Position numbers and translations under genes: made by a program. Shown here piece by piece: positions 42,684-50,483 of a stretch of DNA of 64,000 bases. The notes under the pieces are model-generated. The model was not told where the DNA came from and ran no database searches. It saw only the letters and a list, made by a program, of their open reading frames with translations. The DNA comes from Oscillospiraceae bacterium (GTDB lineage: Bacteria > Bacillota > Clostridia > Oscillospirales > Oscillospiraceae). The stretch's first letter is position 1; each line of letters opens with the position of its first letter. The stretch covers positions 4,117,279-4,181,278 of the forward strand of contig AP025583.1 of NCBI GenBank assembly GCA_022846095.1, written 5' to 3'.

Positions 42684-42881
42684 TCACCTCCAAACCTTTC
42701 CGGAGCGCTTGTCCACCAGAACAATCCGCCCCTCGATTTCAAAGTCCGCCAGTTCGCAAATATCAAAGATGGCATAGAGCAGCTTATGGAACCGCTCCTC
42801 CTCGGCCTCGATATTCTTCAGAGCTTGGTAAGCTGTGGGGTCTGAGTAACCCTCTGCGTTTTTTCGATCATTCCAGGACAA
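42684..42881 (-). CDS. Unknown 65-aa protein
   Basis: TTG start at 42881, GGGGTGA upstream. WNDRKNAEGYSDPTAYQAL, KNIEAEEERFHKLLYAIFDI is a recurrent small phage protein. It overlaps the upstream HTH gene by 64 bases in another frame, larger than usual, but no later start codon fits. Confidence 0.55.
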   Translation of the reverse strand: MSWNDRKNAEGYSDPTAYQALKNIEAEEERFHKLLYAIFDICELADFEIEGRIVLVDKRSGKVWR

Positions 42882-43114
42882 TTTTTCTCACCCCGTTCGT
42901 TCATGAATTTGATAAGCGATTGGGCATGCATATCGCTGATGCCGTATTTTTCTTGCAGTTTGGAGATGAACCAATCTGGGACAGGTTTTCTCCCGCATTC
43001 GATAGCGGACAGCTCGACCGATGAAATATCAAGATCCTTCGCCATATCATAGAGCAGCATTGCTCGAACCAGGCGAATGTCCCGCACCATTCTTCCAAAA
43101 GCATCAAGTCCCAT
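42818..43114 (-). CDS. XRE-type HTH regulator
   Basis: 98 residues from MGLDAFGRMVRDIRLVRAML (43114). YDMAKDLDISSVELSAIECG followed by RKPVPDWFISKLQEKYG is a helix-turn-helix of the XRE/Cro type with a helical dimerisation tail. A small DNA-binding regulator near the iteron region could bind those repeats or repress early genes. Overlaps its upstream neighbour by 11 bases. Confidence 0.75.
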   Translation of the reverse strand: MGLDAFGRMVRDIRLVRAMLLYDMAKDLDISSVELSAIECGRKPVPDWFISKLQEKYGISDMHAQSLIKFMNERGEKNCPGMIEKTQRVTQTPQLTKL

Positions 43115-43442
43115 GGTCGCTCTCCTTATGCCATGCTTCGATGTCGACGCCAATTCGCTTTAGCATCTGCGTACAGAGCCAAATATCATCCTGGTCTTCC
43201 ATCTCATACCGACTGACCAGCTCCTTGATACGGTCATGGAAGGCATCGTAATAAGTCCGAAGCCGCTGAGCCCCGAACCCGAACTGTTCATGCAGCACCC
43301 ACAGAATGGTCGCGTCGATTTCGGCGATGTGTTTTCTGTCGTACTCCGCAAGCTCCTTCTGGATCTCGATATCCATCGCTTTTTTCTCCGCCGCGGTAAG
43401 TATGGCGCCGTACACCTTTCCTCCGGCTTTCTTGATATGCAT
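43104..43442 (-). CDS. Unknown helical protein, 112 aa
   Basis: ATG at 43442, GGGAGGGAG 8 bases upstream. LTAAEKKAMDIEIQKELAEY, AEIDATILWVLHEQFGFGAQ and RLRTYYDAFHDRIKELV are helical and of a type common in Firmicutes phage genomes (often 100-130 residues). No catalytic residues evident. Confidence 0.7.
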   Translation of the reverse strand: MHIKKAGGKVYGAILTAAEKKAMDIEIQKELAEYDRKHIAEIDATILWVLHEQFGFGAQRLRTYYDAFHDRIKELVSRYEMEDQDDIWLCTQMLKRIGVDIEAWHKESDHGT

Positions 43443-43614
43443 AGCTGTGGCTCCCTCCCATAATCCAATTTTCCTTGGCAAAGAATAAGGGGACAGCGAA
43501 GAACAGCATCAGCACTGTCGCAGTCGCGTCCCCATCGAGAAACATCACAGGCAAAGAGAGCCCAACCAGCAGCAAAGCGTAGAGCTTATTTTTCAAGAGT
43601 TCTCGTTTCCACAT
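43288..43614 (-). CDS. Small membrane protein, probably with a lost stop codon
   Basis: Starts MWKRELLKNKLYALLLVGLS at 43614. Two hydrophobic segments (LYALLLVGLSLPVMFL, ATVLMLFFAVPLFFA) end with KENWIM, where I would expect the protein to stop. Instead the frame continues across the next gene's ribosome site and 154 bases into that gene, adding a basic tail that looks like out-of-frame translation. Only the first about 55 residues are likely the conserved protein. Confidence 0.5.
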   Translation of the reverse strand: MWKRELLKNKLYALLLVGLSLPVMFLDGDATATVLMLFFAVPLFFAKENWIMGGSHSYAYQESRRKGVRRHTYRGGEKSDGYRDPEGACGVRQKTHRRNRRDHSVGAA

Positions 43615-43648
43615 TTGACACCTCTCCTTCCACAAATATCAATCCCGC

Positions 43649-43855
43649 TCAGTACACAAAGAGATGGGACGTGTGCCCCTTCGGGTACTTCTTCTGGCCG
43701 CGGTAGTTTCCAGCCATCTTCTTACCAGTTACCAGATTGATGGGATAAGCGTTGATGACGGCCCGCCAACTGCCGTAACCAATTCTGCGGTTCACCTTAG
43801 AATATCCACGGCGAACCATCTCGGCCTTGGCCATACTTCTGAGTAATTTGCGCAT
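43649..43855 (-). CDS. Small basic protein, 68 aa
   Basis: AGGAGG before ATG 43855. RRGYSKVNRRIGYGSWRAVI, NAYPINLVTGKKMAGNYRGQ, KKYPKGHTSHLFVY: very basic with aromatic residues, so possibly nucleic-acid binding. Recurrent in Clostridia phages, function unknown. Confidence 0.65.
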   Translation of the reverse strand: MRKLLRSMAKAEMVRRGYSKVNRRIGYGSWRAVINAYPINLVTGKKMAGNYRGQKKYPKGHTSHLFVY

Positions 43856-43872
43856 GATTGTATCCTCCTGTT

Positions 43873-44259
43873 TTACTCAATAATCGGAAGTTCTGCCAAA
43901 ATATCTTCCGGAATGTTTCCGCTCCAGACATAGGAGTTCTTGAGAATGTAGTTGTTATAGTTCGCGGCTGTACGGTTGGCCCGCATTTTCGCCTGGTCTG
44001 CCCAAGACCGCTGCTCGTCGCTTTCGCTGTCCTTATACTGCTCATAGGTCAGCTTGTCGGCCTCATAGGAGGCGATCATCGCCCGGCAGCTGTCCTCCAC
44101 AGTTTTTCGGGTTTCATAGTTCGTGGCATCGTCAATCTTCTGATCCACATAGTCCACTTGATTTCCGAGCCAGGTGTTACCCCAGCCCAGAAATATCAAG
44201 GAAATGCAAATGAGGGCGGCCACTACAACCGCCCCCACAATGCTCAACGCCTTTCTCAT
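43873..44259 (-). CDS. Membrane-anchored protein, 128 aa
   Basis: N-terminal signal-anchor helix IVGAVVVAALICISLIFLGW, then an exported or periplasmic-side domain DYVDQKIDDATNYETRKTVE and RTAANYNNYILKNSYVW. The type resembles small exported proteins of phage early regions. It is followed by a lipoprotein gene cluster, suggesting a set of cell-surface functions. Confidence 0.65.
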   Translation of the reverse strand: MRKALSIVGAVVVAALICISLIFLGWGNTWLGNQVDYVDQKIDDATNYETRKTVEDSCRAMIASYEADKLTYEQYKDSESDEQRSWADQAKMRANRTAANYNNYILKNSYVWSGNIPEDILAELPIIE

Positions 44260-44263
44260 GATG

Positions 44264-44797
44264 TTACCCTCCGACCTTCACGACAGGATCGTCCACCTCA
44301 AAGGGAATGTCAGAATAAAGGTAGGTGCCCGTCCATTCGACGTACTTACCATCTGGAGTAAAGAAGAATATCCCAGCATCGTTCTCTCCATAGGAGCCGT
44401 CCACGTCGGCGACCCAATCAAGCCGATACTCAGAGGAATACGCCTCGCTATCCGGCGTTAAGTAACTGTTCAGACTGCTGACCTTACCATCAACTACAAA
44501 CCGCCCCACAACGCTGCCGCTCTCAGTAAAGAGCACAATGTATCCAAGGGGCTTTTCTACCTGGCAAACCACGGCCGCAGCCTTTTCTCGCTGCCCGTTG
44601 ACCCAATAGGCCCGGCGGATTAGGTTATAGCGCTCCAGAGAGAAATCGAGGTCAGTCGGCGTTGGCTGGCGCTCCTGGAGATCGCTCACAGTGTCGAGGG
44701 TGGAAACCATGTCTTGATGTTGGCCACTGGGTTCTCCGCAGGCCGAAAGGGAGAATATCATAGTTATGACCATCAGTAGTGTGATGATTTTCTTCAT
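44264..44797 (-). CDS. Lipoprotein, 177 aa
   Basis: AGGAGGACA before ATG 44797. Signal peptide KKIITLLMVITMIFSLSAC with the lipobox LSAC at residues 16-19. The mature part is beta-rich (KPLGYIVLFTESGSVVGRFV). Surface lipoproteins of phages often block superinfection; here that is inference. Next to a second lipoprotein gene. Confidence 0.75.
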   Translation of the reverse strand: MKKIITLLMVITMIFSLSACGEPSGQHQDMVSTLDTVSDLQERQPTPTDLDFSLERYNLIRRAYWVNGQREKAAAVVCQVEKPLGYIVLFTESGSVVGRFVVDGKVSSLNSYLTPDSEAYSSEYRLDWVADVDGSYGENDAGIFFFTPDGKYVEWTGTYLYSDIPFEVDDPVVKVGG

Positions 44798-44819
44798 TTT
44801 GAAATGTCCTCCTGATTTT

Positions 44820-45350
44820 TTATCGTGCTACCCCGGTGTTCTGCTGGAAATGCCGGCACTTCAGTTCCACCGGCTCGATCCAGGGAATATCACGGAGTCG
44901 AATCATCCGGGCAGAGTTTTCATCTTTGGTAGGCAAATGGACGCTAACTTCATCCACAGCATGCTGGGCCGCCAGATACTCCTCTTTATACTGGCATACA
45001 TCCCGATGGCTGCATCTAGTGCAGCAAGTTTCTTTTACTCCAAACATGTGAACTTCCTCCTTACTATCTTCGTCAAGCGTTGCCGCCTCCACTTTCATCT
45101 GGCTTAATACCATTTGCAGCTCGTCCACTAAATATCTTTGCTCTGGGTGGACTTGCTTGCGGGCTACCATCTGAGCCCATTCAAGAACCGAGATGGGTGG
45201 CGGAATTTTCAATCCGAGTTTGCGGGCCATTTGATCGATGTAGCTCACCATTTGATAAGTCGGAGCCACGATAACGGCACCTGTCTTTGCGGACACCCAA
45301 ATTAAATGTGTCGTTTTACCAGTCTGTCTCCCGGCGATATAAACTGTCAT
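44820..45350 (-). CDS. P-loop protein with Cys cluster, 176 aa
   Basis: Starts MTVYIAGRQTGKTTHLIWVS, a Walker A motif (GRQTGKTT) within the first 15 residues. The later CCTRCSHRDVCQYKEEYLAA has four Cys spaced like a zinc or iron-sulfur site. The length is short for a helicase, so perhaps a nucleotide-binding packaging or modification factor. Start overlaps the lipoprotein stop (ATGA). Confidence 0.65.
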   Translation of the reverse strand: MTVYIAGRQTGKTTHLIWVSAKTGAVIVAPTYQMVSYIDQMARKLGLKIPPPISVLEWAQMVARKQVHPEQRYLVDELQMVLSQMKVEAATLDEDSKEEVHMFGVKETCCTRCSHRDVCQYKEEYLAAQHAVDEVSVHLPTKDENSARMIRLRDIPWIEPVELKCRHFQQNTGVAR

Positions 45351-45640
45351 GGCGTTTCCTCACCTTCAATAGATTCAATGATGGTCACAGTACCCTCAAA
45401 CACCCCAAACTCGGACGACTGCTGGAACGTGTGCGTTTCCGGCTTTTCTCCATCCTGCATTGGCCGGGTGAGATACCACAAAGAATCATCCTTCCAAGTG
45501 ATCATCTCCAGTTTTTGACCGGGTTCCAGCTCTAAAGTCATGTCGCCGCCAAGGGAGCGAGCAACGCCTTGGTCACACCCAGTCAGTAGGCCTAACGACA
45601 AAATGGCGCACAGGAGCACGCCGGCAAAAATGCGTTTCAT
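45347..45640 (-). CDS. Lipoprotein, 97 aa
   Basis: ATG at 45640 with AAAGGAGA upstream. Signal MKRIFAGVLLCAILSLGLLT with lipobox LLTGC. The mature domain (LELEPGQKLEMITWKDDSLW, GVFEGTVTIIES) is beta-rich. This small phage lipoprotein type recurs in Firmicutes phages. Possible superinfection exclusion factor. Confidence 0.7.
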   Translation of the reverse strand: MKRIFAGVLLCAILSLGLLTGCDQGVARSLGGDMTLELEPGQKLEMITWKDDSLWYLTRPMQDGEKPETHTFQQSSEFGVFEGTVTIIESIEGEETP

Positions 45641-45664
45641 GTTTTTCTCCTTTTCCGCCAAATA

Positions 45665-46060
45665 TCAAGGCCCAATTTCAGCGATGGACTCTACGAAGCA
45701 GTTATAGTAGGTATAGCGTTTTCCTTCATAGTCAAAGAGCACATAGCCACCGTCATTTCCCTCAATATCAATCTTTCCGGTATACTGCGCGATGATTTCT
45801 CCATCAGCCGTATAGATCGTCACCGTCCGTTCGAGCCCATTGTCCAAATTGCTTTTCTGGTCTGTCAGGGCCCGTTGGCCAGATGCGGTATTCTGGAAAT
45901 ACCAGCGCATGCCGAAGAACAGACCCAGAATCAGCAGAATAGCGACCACCACGCTGATGATTTTTCCTGGGATGTTTTCAATCAGGATAGCCCCCAAAAT
46001 TCCGGCACACAAAATAAGTGCGGCAAAAAGTCCAAATCCAAACCAACCAGCGATTGTCAT
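45665..46060 (-). CDS. Membrane protein, 131 aa
   Basis: Two N-terminal hydrophobic helices (WFGFGLFAALILCAGILGAI, IISVVVAILLILGLFFGMRW) precede an external domain GLERTVTIYTADGEIIAQYT, KIDIEGNDGGYVLFDYEGKR. The domain resembles small beta barrels in phage and bacterial membrane proteins (YTYYNCFVESI at the end). Overlaps the upstream gene by 4 bases. Confidence 0.65.
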   Translation of the reverse strand: MTIAGWFGFGLFAALILCAGILGAILIENIPGKIISVVVAILLILGLFFGMRWYFQNTASGQRALTDQKSNLDNGLERTVTIYTADGEIIAQYTGKIDIEGNDGGYVLFDYEGKRYTYYNCFVESIAEIGP

Positions 46061-46239
46061 GCCTTTTTCTCCTCTCCAACAAGTTTCTGATACAGTTCCT
46101 CAGCTTCTTTGCCTTGGAACTGATTGATGATCTGAACATTATCCCGGGGCGCCTTTCGACCAACGATCAGCACCGCAGGATCGCCCTGGCTACGGTCAAA
46201 ACCGACCAATACTGTGTCGAAGTCTTTCAAAATAACCAC
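46057..46239 (-). CDS. Unknown 60-aa protein
   Basis: GTG start at 46239 within the end of the upstream membrane protein gene. VILKDFDTVLVGFDRSQGDP, AVLIVGRKAPRDNVQIINQF then an acidic helix. Predicted alpha/beta, soluble. Unknown role. Confidence 0.6.
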   Translation of the reverse strand: MVILKDFDTVLVGFDRSQGDPAVLIVGRKAPRDNVQIINQFQGKEAEELYQKLVGEEKKA

Positions 46240-46346
46240 CTCACAAAATCGTAGAGCAGTTTTATAAAGAAGATCAGGCCGAGAATGGCAAGAATACTGA
46301 TAGCGTTGAACAGCAGATGTAAAATATCATCCCATCCACGTTTCAT
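46227..46346 (-). CDS. Tiny membrane protein, 39 aa
   Basis: Starts MKRGWDDILHLLFNAISILA at 46346, overlapping the HAD gene stop, and is one hydrophobic helix (ISILAILGLIFFIKLLYDFV). The frame overlaps both neighbours by a few bases, as expected for a compact operon. Confidence 0.6.
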   Translation of the reverse strand: MKRGWDDILHLLFNAISILAILGLIFFIKLLYDFVRWLF

Positions 46347-47377
46347 TTCTTATCCACCCGTTTCGTCTTTCTCTCCTCGTACTCGGCCTTCTCAATGGGA
46401 ACCATCTTGCCGCCCTCCTCTTTGAAGTAGCGGTTCAACTCGATCCGCTTATCATTGGGTGTGAGAATATAAAGGTAGGCGATGGTGTCATAATCCCCGT
46501 TCTTGGGGTCCACCAGGAAGTCCTCGGAGAAGACACGATACTTCTTGGTCGCGGGCAGATAGGGCATGGTGATGGGGAAGAGTTTGTCAATGAGACGGGT
46601 CATCAGGCCGTTCGTAAAAGCCACATCAGGGGAATTAGCGTTGACGCCACAGACTCGGCCCACGTCGGAATAAGTAGTTGTGCCGTCCGACGCAATCGTC
46701 TTGAACAGGGATGACATGCGCTTGCATTGAAATTCCCGGCGCCCATCTTTGACGTCCATTTCCCCAGTTACCTCATTCCAAATATCCTCCGTATCCTCAA
46801 TAGGCGTCAGACACTTGCCGTCAATCAGGCGGTTAAGAATACTCTTTGTGATTTGGATGCTAAACCCGGAGTGACCATCCTGCATTAGACTCCGATAGGC
46901 CCGCAGCGCACTCTCATAGCAGGCCACGCCATAGTCCCAGTCATCCGTACCATCCGAGGCCTCCCGCTCACTCTGGCAGGCAAGGGCGATCTCCCGAGAT
47001 GCCCAGTCGTCTTCCTCCTCAGCCATATAGACGGCCCGATCATCCCAATACTCATTGGCAAATACCTTTCTAGTGTCGCCGCCAAAGGCCTCGATGATTT
47101 CCGGCAGGTTCTCGTTGACCGCGTCCAGATGGATACCCTGCTCTTCGCAGAACTTCACCGCGTCGTCCAGGGGCTTATCCCGCCGGCTGGTCCAGAGGAT
47201 GACCTTGGCACCATTGGCCTGCTCCTGCTTGAGCCTGGAGATGGTCTTGTTGATGGGATCGCCGACCTCGGGGAACTTGTTCGTAACCAGGCAGCCGTCG
47301 AAGTCCACCGCGATGATCTTCGGCCGAATTTCCTTGTTTTCCGTAGTCTCGACTGCTTTTACATTCATCTCGTCCAT
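46343..47377 (-). CDS. HAD-type phosphatase fused to an unknown domain
   Basis: 344 residues. IIAVDFDGCLVTNKFPEVGD carries the HAD motif I (DFDGC, nucleophile Asp and acid/base Asp), VILWTSRRDKPLDDAVKFC is motif II, and EYWDDRAVYM could give the acidic motif IV. From about residue 130 a second domain begins (GVACYESALRAYRSLMQDGH, SGFSIQITKSILNRLI ... YIYILTPNDKRIEL-like strands), a domain often found alone in Firmicutes phages. The substrate is not evident; a nucleotide or polynucleotide phosphatase would fit beside RtcB. Confidence 0.78.
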   Translation of the reverse strand: MDEMNVKAVETTENKEIRPKIIAVDFDGCLVTNKFPEVGDPINKTISRLKQEQANGAKVILWTSRRDKPLDDAVKFCEEQGIHLDAVNENLPEIIEAFGGDTRKVFANEYWDDRAVYMAEEEDDWASREIALACQSEREASDGTDDWDYGVACYESALRAYRSLMQDGHSGFSIQITKSILNRLIDGKCLTPIEDTEDIWNEVTGEMDVKDGRREFQCKRMSSLFKTIASDGTTTYSDVGRVCGVNANSPDVAFTNGLMTRLIDKLFPITMPYLPATKKYRVFSEDFLVDPKNGDYDTIAYLYILTPNDKRIELNRYFKEEGGKMVPIEKAEYEERKTKRVDKK

Positions 47378-47398
47378 GTTTTTCTCCTTTTCAAAATG

Positions 47399-47614
47399 TC
47401 AATCCGTAATAGTTAGTTCGTTGAGCGAAACTGTCGCCAGCGTGCCGTCGGGCCTCTTGATAATTGCCTTGTTTGCAAAGAACCCGACGCCAAGCTGTAA
47501 AATATCAACCTCTTCACGTCGCAATCGCTCGCATTCGGCACAGCTTTCAGGTGTCATCCAATCCATGTCGATGCAAGGAGAGCAACTTACTGGTCTTTTA
47601 TAAATTCCCTTCAT
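47399..47614 (-). CDS. Small Cys-rich protein, 71 aa
   Basis: ATG at 47614 with GGAGGAG upstream. CSPCIDMDWMTPESCAECER gives a CxxC...CxxC zinc-ribbon-like pair, followed by a beta segment NKAIIKRPDGTLATVSLNEL. Unknown function. Confidence 0.6.
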   Translation of the reverse strand: MKGIYKRPVSCSPCIDMDWMTPESCAECERLRREEVDILQLGVGFFANKAIIKRPDGTLATVSLNELTITD

Positions 47615-47627
47615 GCCGCTCCTCCCC

Positions 47628-47674
47628 AGAAAATATAAATGCCCCGAACTGCTGTTACACAATTCGAGGCATTT
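47628..47674 (-). terminator. Rho-independent terminator after rtcB
   Basis: AAATGCCcCGAA and TTCGaGGCATTT flank a 14-base loop (47637-47674); the minus strand continues ATATTTTC. It ends the RtcB transcript. Confidence 0.75.
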
Positions 47675-47693
47675 CAAGTTTTCCTTATTCGGT

Positions 47694-48896
47694 TTAATCA
47701 GAGGCTTTGAAGTTGTAGACGGGGCGGATGCGTTCTACAATGATTGCAGTAGGCCCGATTTGGGAAACGATCTCTTCTATGCTCTTGTAGGCCATCGGAG
47801 ATTCATCAAGAGTGTCGGGAACTACGCAAGTCGTGTAGATGCCCTTCATTTCATTTTGGAACTCTTCCATAGATAGGGTGTTGAGCGCTGCTCGACGGCT
47901 CATGAGGCGTCCGGCTCCGTGCGGAGCAGAGCAGTTCCACTCCTCATTCCCTGTGCCAATACAGATCAAGCTGCCGTCCCGCATGTTGATTGGGATAAGC
48001 AGTTTTTCTCCCTTTTTGGCAGACACGGAGCCTTTCCGGAGAATCATGGCGTCCGTATCAATGTAGTTATGGATAGTGGTGAAAATATCCACCGCAGTAA
48101 GGCCCATACCTTCCAGGATGACGTCCACCATAGCTTTCCGATTGAGCACCGCAAACTGCTGCGTCAACTTCATATCGTGGATGTAGTCGTCGAACAGCTT
48201 GCCCTCCACATAGGCGAGGTCTTTTGGAATATCCAGTTCATGCTCCTTCTTCAGAGCCGTGATAGTTTTCTGGATTTCCTGAAACCGCCCCTCGGCTTTG
48301 AGCTTTGCAATGGTCTCCTGAATCTGATGCTTGGCCCCACCCCAAAGTGCCCGGCGTCCCTCATTCTGATAGTAATCGGCCACTTCTGTTCCAAGGTGCC
48401 GGCTCCCGGAGTGAACGACTAGGAATAGCCGTCCGTCCCCGGCTTGGTCCACCTCAATAAAGTGGTTGCCGCCACCCAAAGAGCCAATGCTGTGAACCGC
48501 TCTGTCAAGGTTGACTTGGTCGGCGCATCGAAGCTGAGTTAAGTCAATTTCTGAATTGAGGGAATGGGGAATATCACGGATTTCCCGGCCGAAGGGGATC
48601 TTCTCCCGGATCAGCGCGTCCAGCTTAGCAAAGTTGATTTCACGCTCGGCCAGTTCCACCGTCTCCATGCCACAACCAATGTCCACGCCTACCATACCGG
48701 GAACGATTTTGTCCTGGATAGTCATGGTGGTGCCGATGGTACAGCCCTTTCCGGCGTGCACATCGGGCATAATGCGGATTTTACAGCCCGAAAACTCGGG
48801 CCGGTCACATACTGCCTGAATCTGCTCCCGAGCCGCTCCTTCCAGCTCATTGGTGTAGCAGACAGCAATGTTGTATTGCCCTTGAATGGTTATCAC
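47694..48896 (-). CDS. rtcB: RtcB-type RNA ligase
   Basis: 400 residues, GTG start with AAAGGAG upstream. DVHAGKGCTIGTTM, VGVDIGCGMETVEL, SLGGGNHFIEVDQAGDGRLF, VVHSGSRHLGTEVADYYQ and CSAPHGAGRLMSRRAAL are the RtcB core, with the metal-binding Cys in GCGM and His residues in NHFIEV and SGSRHLG. The enzyme joins 2',3'-cyclic-phosphate or 3'-phosphate RNA to 5'-OH ends with GTP and Mn. In a phage it may repair tRNA cut by host anticodon nucleases. It is its own unit with a terminator. Confidence 0.93.
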   Translation of the reverse strand: MITIQGQYNIAVCYTNELEGAAREQIQAVCDRPEFSGCKIRIMPDVHAGKGCTIGTTMTIQDKIVPGMVGVDIGCGMETVELAEREINFAKLDALIREKIPFGREIRDIPHSLNSEIDLTQLRCADQVNLDRAVHSIGSLGGGNHFIEVDQAGDGRLFLVVHSGSRHLGTEVADYYQNEGRRALWGGAKHQIQETIAKLKAEGRFQEIQKTITALKKEHELDIPKDLAYVEGKLFDDYIHDMKLTQQFAVLNRKAMVDVILEGMGLTAVDIFTTIHNYIDTDAMILRKGSVSAKKGEKLLIPINMRDGSLICIGTGNEEWNCSAPHGAGRLMSRRAALNTLSMEEFQNEMKGIYTTCVVPDTLDESPMAYKSIEEIVSQIGPTAIIVERIRPVYNFKASD

Positions 48897-48925
48897 GGTT
48901 TTTCTCCTTTCCTGCGAGATTTCGT

Positions 48926-49135
48926 CTATTCCATGATTTCAATAGACTGGATATCAGTTTCATTGAGTCCAGTCCATTCCCCAGGTTTTGGGCAGTTATA
49001 GACATTGATACCAGAAACCCCTTCCGGCTCGTTGTCCTCTGGGAAAATGTAATCCTCGACAACGCCGGTCAGAACTTCATTGTCTGTGGTGACGATTCGT
49101 ACTTGTTTCCCTTCGAGTGAGCGTTCAAGTTTCAT
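48926..49135 (-). CDS. Sm-like small protein, 69 aa
   Basis: ATG at 49135 with AAAGGAG upstream. LEGKQVRIVTTDNEVLTGVV then EDYIFPEDNEPEGVSGINVY is the Sm-fold layout (GK-V---T---E-L-G-V). This small protein type is common in Firmicutes genomes and phages. RNA binding is possible but not shown. Confidence 0.65.
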   Translation of the reverse strand: MKLERSLEGKQVRIVTTDNEVLTGVVEDYIFPEDNEPEGVSGINVYNCPKPGEWTGLNETDIQSIEIME

Positions 49136-50060
49136 CGTCATTCTCCTTTCTAATTGGGTAAATATGAGTGCCCGTTTTTGAATAGATGATCATGGCTCTG
49201 TCACTTCTGGTCTCATTGCCATCGACATCCACATAAGTACCAATGTCTTCTTTGGCGGTAATTCGTTCGCGATGCGACCATTTCCCATCCTTGCAGATTG
49301 GAGTTCCAGTTCCGGAGTATTCGTCGACCAGCTGCTGTGCAAAGTCAATATCTCCATCAAGATAACTTCTTCCGGGCTCGTGATCACTTTTTGAATGCCG
49401 TTTCTGCTTATCTTTATTAACGGTTTGCGAAACCTCTCCGGCAGCAATAGAATCTGTCACTATTGTACCAGACTTCTTGCTTTTATCAAGCGGATAAGGC
49501 GGCCCGTTGCGGACACCCCACTTTTGGCCTTTGACGCCATGGTGAGCCAGAACGTTGAATCCAAGTCGGCCACGAAGATCCCAGAGAATATCTTCCACGG
49601 TCGACCGGGTTTTGGGATGGAGCTTGATGTAGGCCTGATGATCTTCGTACCAGGAGAATATCTCGCTCAGGTCGCCTTTCTCCCAGCTGAAGGCCCACCA
49701 GTCGCAAATCATCTCGATGATGTAATTATAAGGCATCTCCAGTAAGACTTCGCCTTCACCGGGGTCATCATTGATCAGAACCCAGTGTTGCCAATGGTGG
49801 GGATTGCGGTGAATATGCAGCAGCCAAGCATACTGGAACGCTTGGACAACTGCATAGGAGCGATTCCCGCCGTAGAAGTATGCATCATAGGCCTCGTACT
49901 CGTCCGGATTCGACTTAGAAGCATCGTGTTCAAACTCAGTTTGCCAAGCACTATCCGGTTGCCCTTCAAATAGCCAGGGCATGTTGGTGCGCAGCCAATC
50001 ATAGCCTCTTTTTACATTGGCCTTATGTCGCTGCAAATATAAATCATATTCTTGACTCAT
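49125..50060 (-). CDS. DUF5662 domain, tag motif and Ntox50-like toxin domain
   Basis: 311 residues with three parts. Residues 1-160 match DUF5662 (RTNMPWLFEGQPDSAWQTEF, EHDASKSNPDEYEAYDAYFY, WLLHIHRNPHHWQHWVLIND). Residues about 175-200 are the tag LAHHGVKGQKWGVRNGPPY. The C-terminal 110 residues (KQKRHSKSDHEPGRSYLDG, DIDFAQQLVDEYSGTGTPIC, MIIYSKTGTHIYPIRKEND) resemble Ntox50, a putative RNase domain of polymorphic toxins and MuF phage proteins. A toxin-like domain behind the tag fits a protein delivered with the virion, or a superinfection weapon. No obvious immunity gene follows. Confidence 0.72.
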   Translation of the reverse strand: MSQEYDLYLQRHKANVKRGYDWLRTNMPWLFEGQPDSAWQTEFEHDASKSNPDEYEAYDAYFYGGNRSYAVVQAFQYAWLLHIHRNPHHWQHWVLINDDPGEGEVLLEMPYNYIIEMICDWWAFSWEKGDLSEIFSWYEDHQAYIKLHPKTRSTVEDILWDLRGRLGFNVLAHHGVKGQKWGVRNGPPYPLDKSKKSGTIVTDSIAAGEVSQTVNKDKQKRHSKSDHEPGRSYLDGDIDFAQQLVDEYSGTGTPICKDGKWSHRERITAKEDIGTYVDVDGNETRSDRAMIIYSKTGTHIYPIRKENDDET

Positions 50061-50069
50061 ATGGGCACC

Positions 50070-50270
50070 TCAATTCTTGATGCCGAGCTTCATCTTGGCC
50101 TGCTTGAGCGTGAGCCCGACAAAACTCTCCGGCTGAAGATTGATGGGCATCTTAGAACGGGAAACGGCTCCTCCATAATCCAGAACTCCTTGCGTTCCGT
50201 CATCATAGAGAAGCCGCAGCCGGTCGCCCAAAATATCTTGCCGAACCATCTTAATTCTCTTTTGTGCCAT
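50070..50270 (-). CDS. Unknown 66-aa protein
   Basis: KMVRQDILGDRLRLLYDDGT, QGVLDYGGAVSRSKMPINLQ, PESFVGLTLKQAKMKLGIKN: short strands then a helix. It ends 9 bases before the DUF5662 gene. No domain recognised. Confidence 0.6.
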   Translation of the reverse strand: MAQKRIKMVRQDILGDRLRLLYDDGTQGVLDYGGAVSRSKMPINLQPESFVGLTLKQAKMKLGIKN

Positions 50271-50280
50271 ACTGTCCTCC

Positions 50281-50472
50281 TCAAATCATACTTGCTAGCT
50301 CCCAGTTTTGTGCAAACGCCTTGGTAGAGGAGTAGGGGCAAGACTTCACAGCAAAGAGGTTGACTTTCCACTCTACCCACAGGAATTTCCCCTTGATAAA
50401 GATGCGGGTCTCATAAACTTCACCATTTTTCAACCCCATGGAGCCATCTTCTCCCACAAATCTCAGTTTCAT
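50281..50472 (-). CDS. Unknown 63-aa protein
   Basis: MKLRFVGEDGSMGLKNGEVY, ETRIFIKGKFLWVEWKVNLF and CPYSSTKAFAQNWELA. A small beta-rich protein of a recurrent phage type with a short conserved YSS segment. Role unknown. Confidence 0.6.
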   Translation of the reverse strand: MKLRFVGEDGSMGLKNGEVYETRIFIKGKFLWVEWKVNLFAVKSCPYSSTKAFAQNWELASMI

Positions 50473-50483
50473 CGCACATCACC

